DNA from: Acinetobacter guerrae
GTDB taxonomy: Bacteria; Pseudomonadota; Gammaproteobacteria; Pseudomonadales; Moraxellaceae
Length of the DNA: 64,000 nucleotides
Direction of reading: 5' to 3'
Assembly: GCF_009372255.1 (NCBI RefSeq)
Contig: NZ_LXGN01000001.1
Location: 310,001 to 374,000 of the forward strand
In this document: piece after piece, positions 50,898 through 58,997 of the stretch
How the letters are laid out: every line of letters begins with the position of its first letter
How positions within the stretch are numbered: position 1 is the stretch's first letter
The notes under the pieces: generated by a model
Told to the model about the DNA's origin: nothing
Databases searched by the model: none
Seen by the model: only the letters and a program-made list of their open reading frames with translations
Position numbers and translations under genes: made by a program

Positions 50898-53800
50898 TTA
50901 CCAACTAAAACCTACACCGACACCACCCGAACTTTCCTCTTTACTTAGTGCTCCGCTGATACTCAAACTGGTATTTTCATTAATCATACGTTGATAGCCT
51001 ACAGCAACAGCTTGTTCCGCACCTTGCAGACCAGCCCCAACCCCAATGCGGTTCTGCCCACGCAATCCAGCCGTACTGGTCGCCATATTCATCATGGCTG
51101 CACTCATCGCGCCCTGACGGTCAAAACGTTTGTCAACCTCTTGAAAACGGCGTTCTGTTTGCAGACTATAGTCCTTAAATGTACTCTCCAAACCCGCAAA
51201 ACGAGTATCTGTATAGCTGTTTGCGCTTGAAAGGGTTTCTGAACTTGATGTATTCATTTGCGCAACATTAACGGCATCTGTGTCTGCCGTACCTGCTGCC
51301 ACATGAGTAATTTGACGTTGATTGGTCGCAGAGCCTACAGATACCGTATTGTCTCGATCTGAACTTGAATTATTGCCCAACACTACAGCATTTTTAGCAT
51401 CTGTATTGACGTTATTACCTAACACAAAGGTATTATCACCTTTCACTGTATTGTCATTGCCTACAACATAACTGCCGTTGCCACTGATCGTATTTGGATC
51501 TCCAAAGGCTCCTGATCCATTGCCAGAAACAGTATTACCAACACCCACAGCGGTTGAGTTATTCCCTGTAACCACAGTGTTTGGTCCTATTGCTGTTGAG
51601 TTTTTACCAGTTGCATTTGAACTTGTACTTGCACCAGCGCCATTTCCCCCAATACTGATATATTGTCCTGCATCTGCTACTTTTTGATCAGTATAGGATT
51701 TAGCCGTATTTAAGGTCGATGCGGTTTGTTGGTCGGTATAAGTTTTGGCATCATTCAATGCAGTTGTGGTTTGTTGATCGGTGTAGCTTTTTGAGTCATT
51801 TAAAGATTGTGAGGTTTGTTGATCTGTATAAGATTTTGCATCATTGAGATTTTTGGCATCTTGTTGGTCAATATAAGATTTTGCATTTGCCAGTGTGCCT
51901 GAGCTTTGTGTATCCGTGTAGGTATTTGCATCGGATAAAGTTTTAGCATCTTGCTGATCAACATAATTTTTTAGGTTGCTCACAGAACCTTTTAATGCGG
52001 TTAATTCATTATTCACAGCACCAAAGGTGGCACCAATATTAGAATAACTTGTGCCCTGAATCGTAAAGGTCGGTAATGTAAATACGCCATTATTGAATCC
52101 CGCTCCGCCACCTAATACAGAAGCTAATTGATTTGCGCTACTACTAAACTGCGTTGATAATGTGCTGATATTTTGATTGGTCGTATAAAGCTGCCCACCC
52201 GTAACTGCATCTTTAGAATTGCTTGAACTGATATCACCCGCTTGTAGATTGGTGAGTTTTGTTCCGCTCTGGCCCGTCAAAGTAATTGTTTCTTTTGATG
52301 AATTGTCATAAACAACAGCATTAGCCGAAATATTACCCAAACCTGTTTGTAAGGCTGAAATATTATTGGTATTTGTGGTGATTTTGCCATCTAAAACCAA
52401 ATCCTTTTGATCTGCATAACTTTTTGCATCATTTAATGTATTAGACAAACCTGTCGTTAATGCACTTGTCGATGCCTTCGTATCCAAACCTGTCGTTGCA
52501 TCATTAACTTTGCTATTTAATGCATCAAATGTAGTTTTATCAGTTTTTAAAGCTAGACCATCAGTTAAATCAGACTGTGACGCTTTTGTAGCCAAACCAG
52601 TATCTACATAGCCTTTATTAGCAGCATCTGTTGCTTGAGTTGGTGTTGCAACATTGGTAATGCGTTTTTCAGCACCACTACGACCAACGGAAATAGTATT
52701 CGCTTCATTGGCTACGGAATCATGACCTATCGCAGTTGAACCATAAGCTGTAGCCTGACTACTACTACCGAAAACACTACTATAAATAGCGGATGCCGTA
52801 TTATTTGAACCTACGGCAGTGGAAACACCACCTATTGACTTGTTTGAAACACCTAGACTTGTGCTATTTACGCCTAGCGCCTGATTGTCATAGCCCACCG
52901 CACTACTTTGAACACCTAATGCAATATTATGTGAACCAACCGCAGCACTACGATCACCAAATGCCACGGAACCACCATTGCGAAGCGTGGTTTCAAAATC
53001 TGCTACTTGTTGTGAATTTACAGATGTATCACCAATTTTGGTAATAGATGCGGTCGTTAAATTTGTTGCCTCGACTTTAATGCCATTAATAGCAGTGAGC
53101 TTTGTCCCATCATCTTCTGCATTATAGTTTTGTCCACTGGCTGCCCCCACAACGGTTGAACCACTACCTTTTGCCAAGTTTTGTGAACCTGCGGCGAAGC
53201 TCCCTGTGCCATTTGCTTTATTATAAGTACCAACCGCATTACTTCCTTTTCCAGAAACAGTATTGCTAATCCCTAAGCCAGCACTTTCATCTTGAGTAAC
53301 ATTGTTATTAAAACCGATACCAGTACTAAACACACCATTTACAGTATTTTGACTACCAATTGCGTTGGAGAACATACCGTTTGCAGTATTACTTGATCCT
53401 ATTGCATTGCTTGAGCTACCTAATGCAGTGTTTGAATTACCAAATGCGCTACTAGAATCCCCTGACGCTGTGTTACTTCTACCTACCGCACTACTAGAAT
53501 CAGCCAATGCAATATTATTAGAACCAATGGCGCTACTTAAACTAGCCATTGCCCGATTATAATCACCAATAGCACTGCTCGCCTCACCATTTGTAGTATT
53601 ATCAGAGCCGAATGCGCTACTTTGCTTTCCTTGCGCTCTGTTGGAATCACCTACAGCGCTAGCAGACTCGCCTGATGCAATGTTTGAATTACCCACAGCA
53701 TTACTCGATTCACCAGATGCAGTATTCCAATACCCTAAAGCACTACTTCCATTAGCTTCGGTTAAATTAAATCGTCCGATTGCATTACTTGCCTCACCTA

Positions 53801-54857
53801 TTGCCGTATTTCCGTCGCCCATAGCACTGCTATATTTTCCTGAAGCTTTGTTAGACGACCCTATGGCATTACTTAATAAACCAGAAGCGATATTAGAGGA
53901 TCCCATGGAGGAGCTATAAGCACCAATTGCAATATTAGCGCCTTTTTTGGCAGCATTTTTAAAAGCAGCTACTTGAGTTGGATTTGTTATAAAATTGCCA
54001 TCAGGTAATGTAATTGACGTGATATCATCGATATTGTTTGTTGTTGCGGTAACTGTAATACCCGCGACACTTGTCAGTTGCGTCCCATTACTTTCTGAAT
54101 TATAAGCTGTACCGGATGCAGCACCTAAAGCAGTATCCGTTGAACTACGGGCATAGTTATCACTTGCCACTGCTGTTGGAATGGCTGCAATTGCAGTATC
54201 AACATAGCCTTTATTAGCTGCATCTGTTGCTTGAGTTGGGGTTGCAACATTAATAATTTGACGTTGCGTAGTCGTACTTCCAACCGAAAAACTGTTATTT
54301 CTATCCGCGATAGAATTTGCGCCAATGGCGACACTATTAATTCCACTCGCTTTTGCTTGATTACCAATAGCAACATTACCAATTCTTTTTGCAACAGCAT
54401 CTGTTCCGATCGCCACTCCGCTTACCGCCGCCGCCGCACCACCAATTGCCACAGCATGATCTAATGCCAGAGTGAGATTTGTACAATCCCCCCCAATTGC
54501 TATAGCACCATCAACAGGGTTTGAAAATCCAACAATTGCAGACATAGAGCCTGCAGAAGTTAACCCTAACTGACCATCTATATCTTCTATAAAGTCAGCA
54601 GCAGTAACAGAAGTAGGACAACTCACACCTTGAACAATATTCCCTGCCCAAACATTAGCACCGATAATGGTTGCAATACTTAAAACCAGAGTTTGCAAAC
54701 CAAATATCCGACGTTTACTTATATCTATAGTTAAAACCTCAGAACTAGCCATTGCCCCAGTGATATGATCGGTTTTCCCTGCACTTTTAGCATTTTCCGA
54801 AACCACCACCATCTGCCCCAGTGATTTATTCCAGATCAGTTTAAAAATCTTGTTCAT
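50898..54857 (-). CDS. Trimeric autotransporter adhesin (YadA/Ata-like), 1319 aa
   Basis: ESPR MNKIFKLIWNKSLGQMVVVSENAKSAGK; YadA head repeats; NVATPTQATDAANKGYVD neck; C-terminal YadA anchor RIGVGAGLQGAEQAVAVGYQRMINENTSLSISGALS...VGVGFSW. Confidence 0.95.
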   Translation of the reverse strand: MNKIFKLIWNKSLGQMVVVSENAKSAGKTDHITGAMASSEVLTIDISKRRIFGLQTLVLSIATIIGANVWAGNIVQGVSCPTSVTAADFIEDIDGQLGLTSAGSMSAIVGFSNPVDGAIAIGGDCTNLTLALDHAVAIGGAAAAVSGVAIGTDAVAKRIGNVAIGNQAKASGINSVAIGANSIADRNNSFSVGSTTTQRQIINVATPTQATDAANKGYVDTAIAAIPTAVASDNYARSSTDTALGAASGTAYNSESNGTQLTSVAGITVTATTNNIDDITSITLPDGNFITNPTQVAAFKNAAKKGANIAIGAYSSSMGSSNIASGLLSNAIGSSNKASGKYSSAMGDGNTAIGEASNAIGRFNLTEANGSSALGYWNTASGESSNAVGNSNIASGESASAVGDSNRAQGKQSSAFGSDNTTNGEASSAIGDYNRAMASLSSAIGSNNIALADSSSAVGRSNTASGDSSSAFGNSNTALGSSSNAIGSSNTANGMFSNAIGSQNTVNGVFSTGIGFNNNVTQDESAGLGISNTVSGKGSNAVGTYNKANGTGSFAAGSQNLAKGSGSTVVGAASGQNYNAEDDGTKLTAINGIKVEATNLTTASITKIGDTSVNSQQVADFETTLRNGGSVAFGDRSAAVGSHNIALGVQSSAVGYDNQALGVNSTSLGVSNKSIGGVSTAVGSNNTASAIYSSVFGSSSQATAYGSTAIGHDSVANEANTISVGRSGAEKRITNVATPTQATDAANKGYVDTGLATKASQSDLTDGLALKTDKTTFDALNSKVNDATTGLDTKASTSALTTGLSNTLNDAKSYADQKDLVLDGKITTNTNNISALQTGLGNISANAVVYDNSSKETITLTGQSGTKLTNLQAGDISSSNSKDAVTGGQLYTTNQNISTLSTQFSSSANQLASVLGGGAGFNNGVFTLPTFTIQGTSYSNIGATFGAVNNELTALKGSVSNLKNYVDQQDAKTLSDANTYTDTQSSGTLANAKSYIDQQDAKNLNDAKSYTDQQTSQSLNDSKSYTDQQTTTALNDAKTYTDQQTASTLNTAKSYTDQKVADAGQYISIGGNGAGASTSSNATGKNSTAIGPNTVVTGNNSTAVGVGNTVSGNGSGAFGDPNTISGNGSYVVGNDNTVKGDNTFVLGNNVNTDAKNAVVLGNNSSSDRDNTVSVGSATNQRQITHVAAGTADTDAVNVAQMNTSSSETLSSANSYTDTRFAGLESTFKDYSLQTERRFQEVDKRFDRQGAMSAAMMNMATSTAGLRGQNRIGVGAGLQGAEQAVAVGYQRMINENTSLSISGALSKEESSGGVGVGFSW
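51654..51968 (-). repeat. Seven 15-residue (45-nt) coiled-coil stalk repeats within adhesin
   Basis: NYVDQQDAKTLSDAN / TYTDTQSSGTLANAK / SYIDQQDAKNLNDAK / SYTDQQTSQSLNDSK / SYTDQQTTTALNDAK / TYTDQQTASTLNTAK / SYTDQKVADAGQYIS. Confidence 0.85.
53160..53915 (-). repeat. Eighteen contiguous 14-residue (42-nt) YadA-head repeats within adhesin
   Basis: SSSMGSSNIASGLL ... SFAAGSQNLAKGSG, gapless register, 756 nt. Confidence 0.88.
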
Positions 54858-54931
54858 ATGTCCATCCCCGCCGATTATTTTGTGATTTAAATTTATGCAC
54901 TTATTATTTGAACATGATCACAAGTTTTCCA

Positions 54932-54951
54932 ATATCCCTGAAATTAGTGAT
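54932..54951 (-). promoter_or_regulatory. Motif copy B (minus-oriented ATCACTAATTTCAGGGATAT), upstream of adhesin
   Basis: 74 nt between motif and adhesin ATG. Confidence 0.6.
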
Positions 54952-54972
54952 ATTTTTGTTGTCTATTGGAAA

Positions 54973-54992
54973 ATACCCAATCTCAGGGATAT
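54973..54992 (+). promoter_or_regulatory. Motif copy C (plus-oriented ATACCCAATCTCAGGGATAT), upstream of response regulator
   Basis: 36 nt between motif and regulator ATG; divergent from copy B. Confidence 0.6.
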
Positions 54993-55028
54993 AAAAAGTA
55001 AAAAAATATTGGCAAATTAGGGGAAGAA

Positions 55029-55736
55029 ATGAATCTTTTGAGTAATGTAATGCTGGATCCAGACTTGGTTTTACCTGTACCCGTCATTGTGGTTGAGGAT
55101 GAACCACTCATTCAAAAAAGGCTAAAAGAAATATTATTAGGTATTGGCTATTTACCAGAAAATCTTATTTTTGCACAAACTTTAGCTCAAGCTCATGAAC
55201 AACTGAAACAACATTCTGCATCTTTGGCGTTGGTTGATTTAGGCTTACCTGATGGCAACGGTATAGATTTTATCAAACAACTAAAAATATATGACCCAAC
55301 CATCGCGATTTTAGTCATCTCGGCATGGAGTACGGAGGATGCGATTTTAAATGCACTGATAGCAGGTGCAACGGGCTATGTACTTAAAGAACGTGATGAT
55401 ATTGAAGTCGCCCTATCTATCCGTAGTATTTTACGTGGTGGCGCGCCTATCGACCCTTTTATCGCTCGTCAAATCTTAAAACAACTTCCTTCATCTAATG
55501 AACACATTGAGAAAAAAAATATTGAAAATGAGATAGATGACGCTTTACTTTCCAAACGTGAACATGAAATATTATTACTGGTTGCGCAAGGTTTAAGTAA
55601 TAAAGAAATTGCCAGCCAGATCAATTTGTCACGTTATACGGTTGAGTCTCATATCAAGCACATTTATCGGAAACTTGCAGTATGTACACGCATCAAGGCA
55701 GTCGATACTGCAAGATCACTTGGTTTGCTCGATTAA
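55029..55736 (+). CDS. NarL/FixJ-type response regulator (REC + LuxR HTH)
   Basis: VIVVEDEPLIQKRL, LVDLGLPDGNGIDFI; SKREHEILLLVAQGLSNKEIASQINLSRYTVESHIKHIYRKL. Confidence 0.95.
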   Translation: MNLLSNVMLDPDLVLPVPVIVVEDEPLIQKRLKEILLGIGYLPENLIFAQTLAQAHEQLKQHSASLALVDLGLPDGNGIDFIKQLKIYDPTIAILVISAWSTEDAILNALIAGATGYVLKERDDIEVALSIRSILRGGAPIDPFIARQILKQLPSSNEHIEKKNIENEIDDALLSKREHEILLLVAQGLSNKEIASQINLSRYTVESHIKHIYRKLAVCTRIKAVDTARSLGLLD

Positions 55737-57607
55737 AATCTTTTTTTTCTTGCTGCTTATTTATGTTAGTTGGCAGTATTGCTCAAATTCATGCCTCATC
55801 ATTGAATGAATTGGTATTGCTCCCCAAAGACCATAACTGCCATGTCAATATCATCAATATTCAATCTATTCAAACCTCTCCAGACACCCAGATTAGCGAT
55901 ATAAATAAACTTACTAATTGGCAAACGGTAAAATTACCTGATTTTTGGGAAAATCGTTGGAAAAATTATTCTGGTATAGTTTGGTATCGCATTTTATGGT
56001 CAAAAGCCTGTCAAACTTCTCAGACTGAACCACTTGCCTTAAATATTGACAGTATCAATATGGCAGGAGAAGTTTATTTAAATAAACAATTGATTTGGCG
56101 CGATAAAAATCTGACCGAACCTTTAAGTCGTAGTTGGAATATGCCGCGCTATTGGGTTTTACCCAATTCAGAGCTTAAACAAGGTGAAAACGAATTTTTG
56201 ATTCGGGTTGTAGGCATCTCTACACAAAGTCCTGGTTTAGGCAAAGTTTATATTGGTACTCCACATGCGATTATTGAACAAAATTCAAAATATGTATTTG
56301 AACATCGCACGCTGTATTTTATTAATTTAGTTATTTCCCTAACGCTTGGTGCTATTGCTTTTCTAGTGTGGCTGCTGCGTAGAAAAGACTCAACCTTTGG
56401 TTGGTTTGCTTTGGCTTCTTTGCTATGGGGACTTTTTATTAGCAATATTTTAGCCACCGAAACTTATCCATTTTTATATACGCTGCAACTTGCTAAGATT
56501 AATATGTTGTTTCTAGTGGGTTATGTGATTTCTTTTACAATTTACACGTGGCGTTTTGCAGGGAAAAAATATAAAAAGATCGAAAATTTGCTTTGGCTAA
56601 CTGGCTTCATCGGTGGTGTAGGACTATTTATAGCACCGTCTTCGTACATAGGGCTTATTCTTTTTCTTCTCTTTTTGTTTGTAACCATTGTATTTTTAGC
56701 CTGCTGTATTTTTTATCAATGGATTGCTTATAAAACACCTAAAGCAGATATCCGTTTCCTTGCCCTAATTTTACTTGGTTTTATTGGGATCAATATCCAT
56801 GACGTTTATCTGATTTTGACTCAAAATACTGAACATACTTATATTACCCCTTTTGCAGCACCATTAACTGCATTAGCTATTTCTATGATATTGGCTTGGC
56901 GGATTGCACAAAACGTTAATCATATTGAAGAATTTAATCAAACATTGACACAAAGCGTAGAGCGAGTTAGCGCCGATTTAAAAAATTCTTTAGATAAAAA
57001 GCATCAACTTGAAATCGAAAATATGCGTTTGCAGGAACGGCTCAGCCTTTCTCATGAACTACATGATGGCTTAGGCGGCTCTTTGGTACGTTCCATGATT
57101 TTAGTCGATAAAAGTGATGATATTGATAAACAACATTTTTTATCAATTTTAAAACTTTTACGTAATGATTTACGCCAAGTCATCGACAGTGGCTCTACAA
57201 TTGGCGCAAAAGTTCCAGAATCACCCATTGTTTGGGCATCCTCAATTCGTAGGAGGTTTGTACAGCTTTTTGAAGAACTTGAAATTGAATCAAAATGGCA
57301 ATTGCCCAATCATTGGCTCACACAACCAACAGCCTTGCAATGCCTAACGCTTGCACGTGTCGCCGAAGAAGCATTGACCAATATTATTAAACACAGTCAT
57401 GCAACATTGGTTAAAGTCAGTTTATCTCAGGAAGATCAACAATTAATCCTTGAAATTGAAGATAATGGCATTGGTTTTGATCCACTTACTGTTCAAGAAG
57501 GCTTACATGTTGGCTTGCAAAGTATGCAGATCAGGGTTCATCGTATTGGGGGAAATTTTGAAATTTATTCTAAAACAGGACAAACCCTGATTCGAGTCAA
57601 ATTATAA
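55682..57607 (+). CDS. 7TMR-DISM-like sensor histidine kinase (HisKA_3/HATPase)
   Basis: Periplasmic jelly-roll-like N-terminal domain, ~7 TMs, SLSHELHDGLGGSLVR H-box, EEALTNIIKHSHA and IEDNGIGFD N/G boxes; 55-nt overlap with regulator. Confidence 0.9.
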   Translation: MYTHQGSRYCKITWFARLKSFFSCCLFMLVGSIAQIHASSLNELVLLPKDHNCHVNIINIQSIQTSPDTQISDINKLTNWQTVKLPDFWENRWKNYSGIVWYRILWSKACQTSQTEPLALNIDSINMAGEVYLNKQLIWRDKNLTEPLSRSWNMPRYWVLPNSELKQGENEFLIRVVGISTQSPGLGKVYIGTPHAIIEQNSKYVFEHRTLYFINLVISLTLGAIAFLVWLLRRKDSTFGWFALASLLWGLFISNILATETYPFLYTLQLAKINMLFLVGYVISFTIYTWRFAGKKYKKIENLLWLTGFIGGVGLFIAPSSYIGLILFLLFLFVTIVFLACCIFYQWIAYKTPKADIRFLALILLGFIGINIHDVYLILTQNTEHTYITPFAAPLTALAISMILAWRIAQNVNHIEEFNQTLTQSVERVSADLKNSLDKKHQLEIENMRLQERLSLSHELHDGLGGSLVRSMILVDKSDDIDKQHFLSILKLLRNDLRQVIDSGSTIGAKVPESPIVWASSIRRRFVQLFEELEIESKWQLPNHWLTQPTALQCLTLARVAEEALTNIIKHSHATLVKVSLSQEDQQLILEIEDNGIGFDPLTVQEGLHVGLQSMQIRVHRIGGNFEIYSKTGQTLIRVKL

Positions 57608-57705
57608 AAGTTTTAATATGATAGGCACAATTGCCAGATTAGGTTTGACTTCATTTATTAAGCCTTTAAAATACGGCATTCAGATTTTTGAGTCATACCA
57701 AAATT

Positions 57706-58422
57706 ATGTCGACTGATCAGTTAGAAACGCAAATTACTGAACTGGATAATTTGCCAGAACATCGTGAAATTGTGACATTTATGCGCCGCTCCGCGCCTTT
57801 AAATACGTCACAACGTACTGCTCTGGAACAATATCAGCATTTAATTTTGGAATACCCTGTCGGTGATTTACGTCAGCATTTTGAACATCCAGAGCGTCCT
57901 TTAACTGTTGAAATCGGTTTTGGAATGGGACGGTCTTTAGTGCTTATGGCAAAGGCCAATCCTGAACGCAACTTTATCGGAATTGAAGTTCATGTGCCTG
58001 GTATTGCACAATGTGTCTATGAAGCTGGAATGGCAGAACTGACTAACCTTCGTGTATTGGATGCAGATGCTATTCAAGTACTTCGTGAAATGCCCGATAA
58101 CAGTATTAATTGTGTTCAGCTTTATTTTCCAGATCCATGGCAAAAAAAACGTCACTTCAAGCGCCGTTTTGTCATCCACGAACGTATGCAATTGGTTGAG
58201 CAAAAACTTGAACTTGGTGGAACTTTCCATGCCGCAACCGACTGGGAACCTTATGCCGAGTGGATGCTGGATATATTGGATCAACGAGAAAATCTTGAAA
58301 ATCTGGCAGGTAAAGGCAATAGCTACCCGCGTCCAGATTGGCGACCTCAAACTAAGTTTGAACGTCGCGGTTTAGAATCAGGTCATAAAATTAATGACTT
58401 TATTTTCAAAAAAATAAATTAA
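57706..58422 (+). CDS. trmB: tRNA (guanine-N7-)-methyltransferase
   Basis: LTVEIGFGMGRSLVLMAKANPERNFIGIEVH; NCVQLYFPDPWQKKRHFKRRFV; ATG at 57706 (TTG at 57688). Confidence 0.96.
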   Translation: MSTDQLETQITELDNLPEHREIVTFMRRSAPLNTSQRTALEQYQHLILEYPVGDLRQHFEHPERPLTVEIGFGMGRSLVLMAKANPERNFIGIEVHVPGIAQCVYEAGMAELTNLRVLDADAIQVLREMPDNSINCVQLYFPDPWQKKRHFKRRFVIHERMQLVEQKLELGGTFHAATDWEPYAEWMLDILDQRENLENLAGKGNSYPRPDWRPQTKFERRGLESGHKINDFIFKKIN

Positions 58423-58430
58423 AATACCGT

Positions 58431-58471
58431 TATATCAAGCACTTTTGCTGTTCTGAAAAGTGCTTGATATA
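58431..58471. repeat. 16-bp perfect inverted repeat downstream of trmB
   Basis: TATATCAAGCACTTTT (58431-58446), 9-nt loop, AAAAGTGCTTGATATA (58456-58471); no U-tract on plus strand. Confidence 0.85.
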
Positions 58472-58997
58472 CAAAGAATAAAAACAAATTCTACCTCAAG
58501 CGTATCTTTATATTTCTGTTTTGGTGCAGTGATTGCTTGTACTAGATCTATGATCTGTTGAATCTCGATTCAAAAAAAAGTGTTTCTCATATTAAATTGA
58601 CCACTTAATTTTCAATAAATTTAAATCTTATATTAAAAGAAACTGGGCACAATGATTTGCCTGAACATAAGATATACATGCCAAATTGAGTTGAACATTG
58701 ATCAAAATCTATATTTGATTTTGAAAAATAGCGTTTTAAATTATTTCAATAACCTTTTGTGACAAATCAATAACCTAACTGTTATGCGAAAAGTTGAAAA
58801 AATACACTATTTATAAGAAGAACAAAAAATAACTTTTTAGCTTGATCAGTAAAATAGGGAAATTAAGCTATTCATTTTATAAAGATTTCTCTTATAAAGA
58901 CTTTGATACGTCATTGATTTAAGTAAAAAGTTACATCTTTTTCCATTATTTTTAACGCATTGATTTGATTTAAAATGCAACTACCCAAGGAGTAAGT

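Noticed and set aside
51478-51687. Plus-strand ORF 69 aa, proline/valine-rich
   Set aside because: Also a shadow ORF of the C-terminal adhesin head repeats
53160-53915. Tandem repeats as possible CRISPR array
   Set aside because: 42-nt period is continuous coding sequence in frame, with no direct-repeat/spacer alternation
53365-53919. Plus-strand repetitive ORFs (53365-53562, 53641-53919) antisense to the adhesin
   Set aside because: Shadow translation of the 42-nt head repeats; the repeat peptide pattern is a mirror of the sense strand and there is no independent RBS evidence
50793-54951. Motif copies A and B as direct repeats marking transposition of the adhesin gene
   Set aside because: Copy C in opposite orientation and consistent placement relative to starts fits a regulatory motif better; no transposase or target-site features
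57937-58350. Minus-strand ORF 137 aa inside trmB
   Set aside because: Antisense to conserved TrmB; no motif support
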